A stretch of DNA of 9,274 nt from Pelagibacteraceae bacterium (GTDB lineage Bacteria; Pseudomonadota; Alphaproteobacteria; Pelagibacterales; Pelagibacteraceae), in assembly GCA_002704145.1 (NCBI GenBank), contig PAFH01000023.1:14689-23962 (forward strand), given 5' to 3'. The notes beneath the pieces were generated by a model. That model did no database searches, was not told where the DNA came from, and worked only from the letters and a program-made list of their open reading frames with translations. Position numbers and translations under genes: made by a program. Below are positions 7,836 to 9,274 of this stretch, piece after piece (position 1 is the stretch's first letter; every line of letters begins with the position of its first letter).

Positions 7836-8785
7836 ATTAACTTAAAGACATCATGAACGGTGATAGTATTAATATCATCTGAGTCATATATTCCTTTACT
7901 ATCTAAAATTTTAATATTATCTATAGTTGGAGAAAATTTTTTAGAATCTGTTGGGCCAAATAATACAATTAAAGGTATGTTTGCAAGACCTATCATATGC
8001 ATAATTCCATTATCTATTGAAACAGCAAGTTTAAGCCGTGAAGATAAAGCTGTTACTAAAGCTGGACATGATATATTTGAATATAATTCCGGAAAAAGGG
8101 CATCAGGTACATTTAATTTAATTTTTTTAATTAAATCAGTTTCTTTCTTTTCTATAAAAAAAACCGGTTTAAGATTTTTTTCACTTACTTTGTTAGCTAA
8201 ATCTATAAAATTTTCAACAGACCAACTCTTTTTTCTATAAACATTACCTTGTGTTAAAGAAAAACCAATATAATTTTTATCAGGCAATAGTCTTTTAGAC
8301 TCCATTTTATATTTGTCATCTAATTTGTTTAAATTGAATTTTATAATTTTAATATTAATATTTAAAAAATTACTTAAATTTTGAAGATGATTTTTAATTA
8401 GGTAGTCTCCTTTGATAGTGCATAATTTAAATTTATACGTTGAAGAATAAAAATTATTATGGGGTATCTTTTTTAATATCAAAGTATTTCTTAATTTAGA
8501 TTGTAAATCTATAATTAGATCAATTTTTCCTAATTCTTTTCTTAAAAAATTCTTTTTAGCAAAAAATAAGTGCCACCATCTAAATCCAAAATATCTAAGG
8601 TTTAAATTTAGAGTTTTTAATTGAATGTTATATTCCTTTAATTTTCCTTGATAGTGGTTCTCGTGAGCTCCAAGGTAAAAAAATTCTGAAGTTTTAAAGT
8701 GATTTTGCAAGCTGAGAATCAAGGTAAATATTTGTATAGAGTCACCTAAACCACCACCTGAGTTATATATTAAGATTTTTTTCAT
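7832..8785 (-). CDS. Family 9 glycosyltransferase (ADP-heptose:LPS heptosyltransferase-like)
   Basis: A 317-residue protein of the GT9/heptosyltransferase family. The N-terminus has MKKILIYNSGGGLGDSIQ, where the glycine loop GGLGD (11-15) is the family start motif. The C-terminal donor-binding half has the diagnostic SIDNGIMHMIGLANIPLIVLFGPTD region (256-280), matching the usual S-x-D-x-G-x-x-H ... P-x-x-x-L-F-G-P-T-D pattern. Such enzymes act at the inner face of the cytoplasmic membrane and add a sugar, often heptose, to the growing lipopolysaccharide core. Acceptor and donor cannot be told from the sequence, and no other envelope-sugar gene is in the window. There is no signal peptide or membrane span. 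It is transcribed alone toward the CinA-like gene, with a 4-base stop-to-stop overlap. A TATAAT lies 6 bases before the ATG. Confidence 0.88.
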   Translation of the reverse strand: MKKILIYNSGGGLGDSIQIFTLILSLQNHFKTSEFFYLGAHENHYQGKLKEYNIQLKTLNLNLRYFGFRWWHLFFAKKNFLRKELGKIDLIIDLQSKLRNTLILKKIPHNNFYSSTYKFKLCTIKGDYLIKNHLQNLSNFLNINIKIIKFNLNKLDDKYKMESKRLLPDKNYIGFSLTQGNVYRKKSWSVENFIDLANKVSEKNLKPVFFIEKKETDLIKKIKLNVPDALFPELYSNISCPALVTALSSRLKLAVSIDNGIMHMIGLANIPLIVLFGPTDSKKFSPTIDNIKILDSKGIYDSDDINTITVHDVFKLI

Positions 8786-8791
8786 TAAATA

Positions 8792-8797
8792 ATTATA
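8792..8797 (-). promoter_or_regulatory. TATAAT -10 box for the GT9 glycosyltransferase gene
   Basis: The minus strand carries a perfect TATAAT ending 6 bases before the glycosyltransferase ATG at 8785. At the usual distance, transcription would start at or next to the A of the ATG, so the message would be leaderless. No Shine-Dalgarno is present, in agreement. A matching -35 element is not evident, and TATAAT can arise by chance in DNA this rich in A and T. Confidence 0.4.
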
Positions 8798-8849
8798 CTT
8801 TATAAGATTACTAAAATAATATAAATGTCATTAACAAATTTAATATTGT

Positions 8850-8888
8850 GCCCTCGTGGTGAAATTGGTAGACACAAAGGACTTAAAA
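8850..8888 (+). tRNA. tRNA-Leu(UAA) 5' half, apparent pseudo-tRNA
   Basis: The sequence begins with a seven-base acceptor strand GCCCTCG, then TG, a D-arm with GTG/CAC stem around AAATTGGTAGA, and an anticodon loop CTTAAAA with anticodon TAA (8884-8886), all typical of bacterial tRNA-Leu. After base 8888 the match ends. The 3' side of the anticodon stem (CCCCA) pairs with only two bases of AAGGA; no GTTCGA T-loop follows, and no CGAGGGC acceptor strand is present through the end of the window. It therefore looks like a truncated or decayed tRNA gene, with the junction near 8889. The intact tRNA-Leu(UAA) must be elsewhere in the genome. I cannot rule out that it is transcribed. Confidence 0.65.
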
Positions 8889-8911
8889 CCCCAAGGATAC
8901 AGTAAGATTAG

Positions 8912-8940
8912 AGTCTCAGACAGTCTCAGGTAGTCCCAAA
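8912..8940 (+). repeat. Imperfect 10-base tandem repeat behind the tRNA half
   Basis: AGTCTCAGAC is followed directly by AGTCTCAGGT and then by a weaker third unit, AGTCCCAAA. The repeat starts about 24 bases after the tRNA-Leu homology ends. No stable hairpin is evident; the relation between units is direct, not inverted. Confidence 0.55.
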
Positions 8941-9010
8941 ATATTATTAATCCTCATTTTATTATTTAGCTCTTCAATTAATGTTAGAAATTAAGGATAA
9001 TTTATTTGTG

Positions 9011-9034
9011 CAAACTAGTAGACAAACTAGAAGA
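9011..9034 (+). repeat. 12-base tandem repeat, two copies
   Basis: CAAACTAGTAGA is followed at once by CAAACTAGAAGA, a direct repeat with one mismatch. A shorter relic, CAGAGA, follows. It lies about 30 bases before the start of the exported-protein gene, so it could be an operator-like site or simply a slippage product. Confidence 0.6.
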
Positions 9035-9052
9035 CAGAGACGGAAAATTTGG

Positions 9053-9058
9053 TAAAAT
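9053..9058 (+). promoter_or_regulatory. TAAAAT -10-like box before the exported-protein gene
   Basis: TAAAAT ends 6 bases before the ATG at 9065, the same spacing as the TATAAT ahead of the glycosyltransferase gene, and would again give a leaderless or near-leaderless message. No -35 element or Shine-Dalgarno is seen. One mismatch from consensus in an AT-rich region makes this weak evidence. Confidence 0.3.
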
Positions 9059-9064
9059 GTTCTA

Positions 9065-9274
9065 ATGAAAAAACTTTTAAAATTGATAATATTAAATTTT
9101 ACGTTATTATTATTTTTACATATTCCTTCACATAGCATTGAAATTACAAAAGATTTAAAACTTTTAGATTTATCAAAAGTTAATGAAGAAAGCTGTAGAT
9201 ATGCAGGGAGAGGCGCATTAACACTAAACAAAAATTTTTCAGATTTCATCCAAGGTTATGAGGAACCGTTGGCA
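9065..9274 (+). CDS. Probable exported protein of unknown function, C-terminus beyond window
   Basis: An open frame of 70 residues runs off the window end. It starts MKKLLKLII, followed by a hydrophobic stretch NFTLLLFLHI and then PSHS, a good Sec signal peptide with likely cleavage after Ser24. No cysteine is placed for lipoprotein processing, so a periplasmic or outer-membrane protein is more likely. The visible mature part (IEITKDLKLLDLSKVNEES, then CRYAGRGALTLNKNF) matches no family I recognise. One cysteine lies at 44. No Shine-Dalgarno is evident. The signal peptide and a normal amino-acid composition support a real gene. Confidence 0.75.
   Translation, partial: MKKLLKLIILNFTLLLFLHIPSHSIEITKDLKLLDLSKVNEESCRYAGRGALTLNKNFSDFIQGYEEPLA

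Larger units (their letters stand above)
8786..9064. other. Non-coding gap between the GT9 gene and the exported-protein gene
   Basis: This 279-base stretch is the only sizeable intergenic region in a window where other gaps are below 20 bases. It carries the promoter hexamer of the glycosyltransferase gene, the tRNA-Leu 5' half, two short tandem repeats and a TAAAAT box before the next gene. The open frame on the minus strand from 9249 to 8974 is not accepted as a gene, because it has no recognisable motif and runs through the repeat. No transposase, integrase or terminator hairpin is visible. Confidence 0.6.

Noticed and set aside
7860..8240. 126-residue plus-strand open frame inside the glycosyltransferase gene
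   Set aside because: It is antisense to the conserved donor-binding half of a clear GT9 protein, with no independent start signal or motif, so it is a shadow frame.
8974..9249. 91-residue minus-strand open frame overlapping the exported-protein gene
   Set aside because: It has no recognisable motif, its LLVCLLVC stretch comes from the 12-base repeat, and it lies antisense to a frame with a convincing signal peptide.
8850..9274. Group I intron in tRNA-Leu(UAA), since homology stops at the anticodon loop as in cyanobacteria
   Set aside because: Known introns of this type split between U34 and A35. Here the exon match continues past the anticodon to position 38, no ordered P/Q/R/S core elements are seen, no 3' exon follows, and an unrelated signal-peptide gene starts about 175 bases on.

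Overview
The window is AT-rich (most codons end in A or T, with long A/T homopolymers), tightly packed and nearly free of intergenic DNA. The minus-strand gene order purB-purC-purS-purQ-purL-bolA-grxD, together with map and sfsA, is an alphaproteobacterial arrangement. Low GC, very short spacers and 4-base ATGA overlaps point to a streamlined marine lineage of the Pelagibacterales (SAR11) type. That assignment is inferred from overall character, not from a database match.

Layout. Bases 1-7060 hold one minus-strand gene string. In transcription order it is sfsA (broken by a frameshift in a run of 12 A), map, purB, purC, purS, purQ, purL, bolA and grxD (cut by the window edge). Gaps are 18 bases or less and several genes overlap, so it looks like one operon. 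From 7077 a plus-strand CinA-like molybdopterin-binding domain gene diverges from sfsA, only 16 bases away. It ends by overlapping, tail to tail, a minus-strand family 9 glycosyltransferase (7832-8785). Bases 8786-9064 are the only real non-coding stretch. They hold the 5' half of a tRNA-Leu(UAA) with no recognisable 3' half, plus two short tandem repeats. A plus-strand gene for a probable exported protein starts at 9065 and runs off the end.

How the genes work together. PurS, PurQ and small-type PurL form the three-part FGAM synthase. PurC makes SAICAR, and PurB releases fumarate from SAICAR and from adenylosuccinate, so the operon covers several steps of de novo IMP/AMP synthesis. BolA and the CGFS monothiol glutaredoxin GrxD are known partners that share a [2Fe-2S] cluster in iron homeostasis. 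Map trims initiator methionine from new proteins.

I see no previously undescribed system here; this is mostly conserved core genome. The two observations most worth checking are the sfsA frameshift in a homopolymer, whose downstream half still looks conserved and is coupled to map, and the tRNA-Leu half gene.
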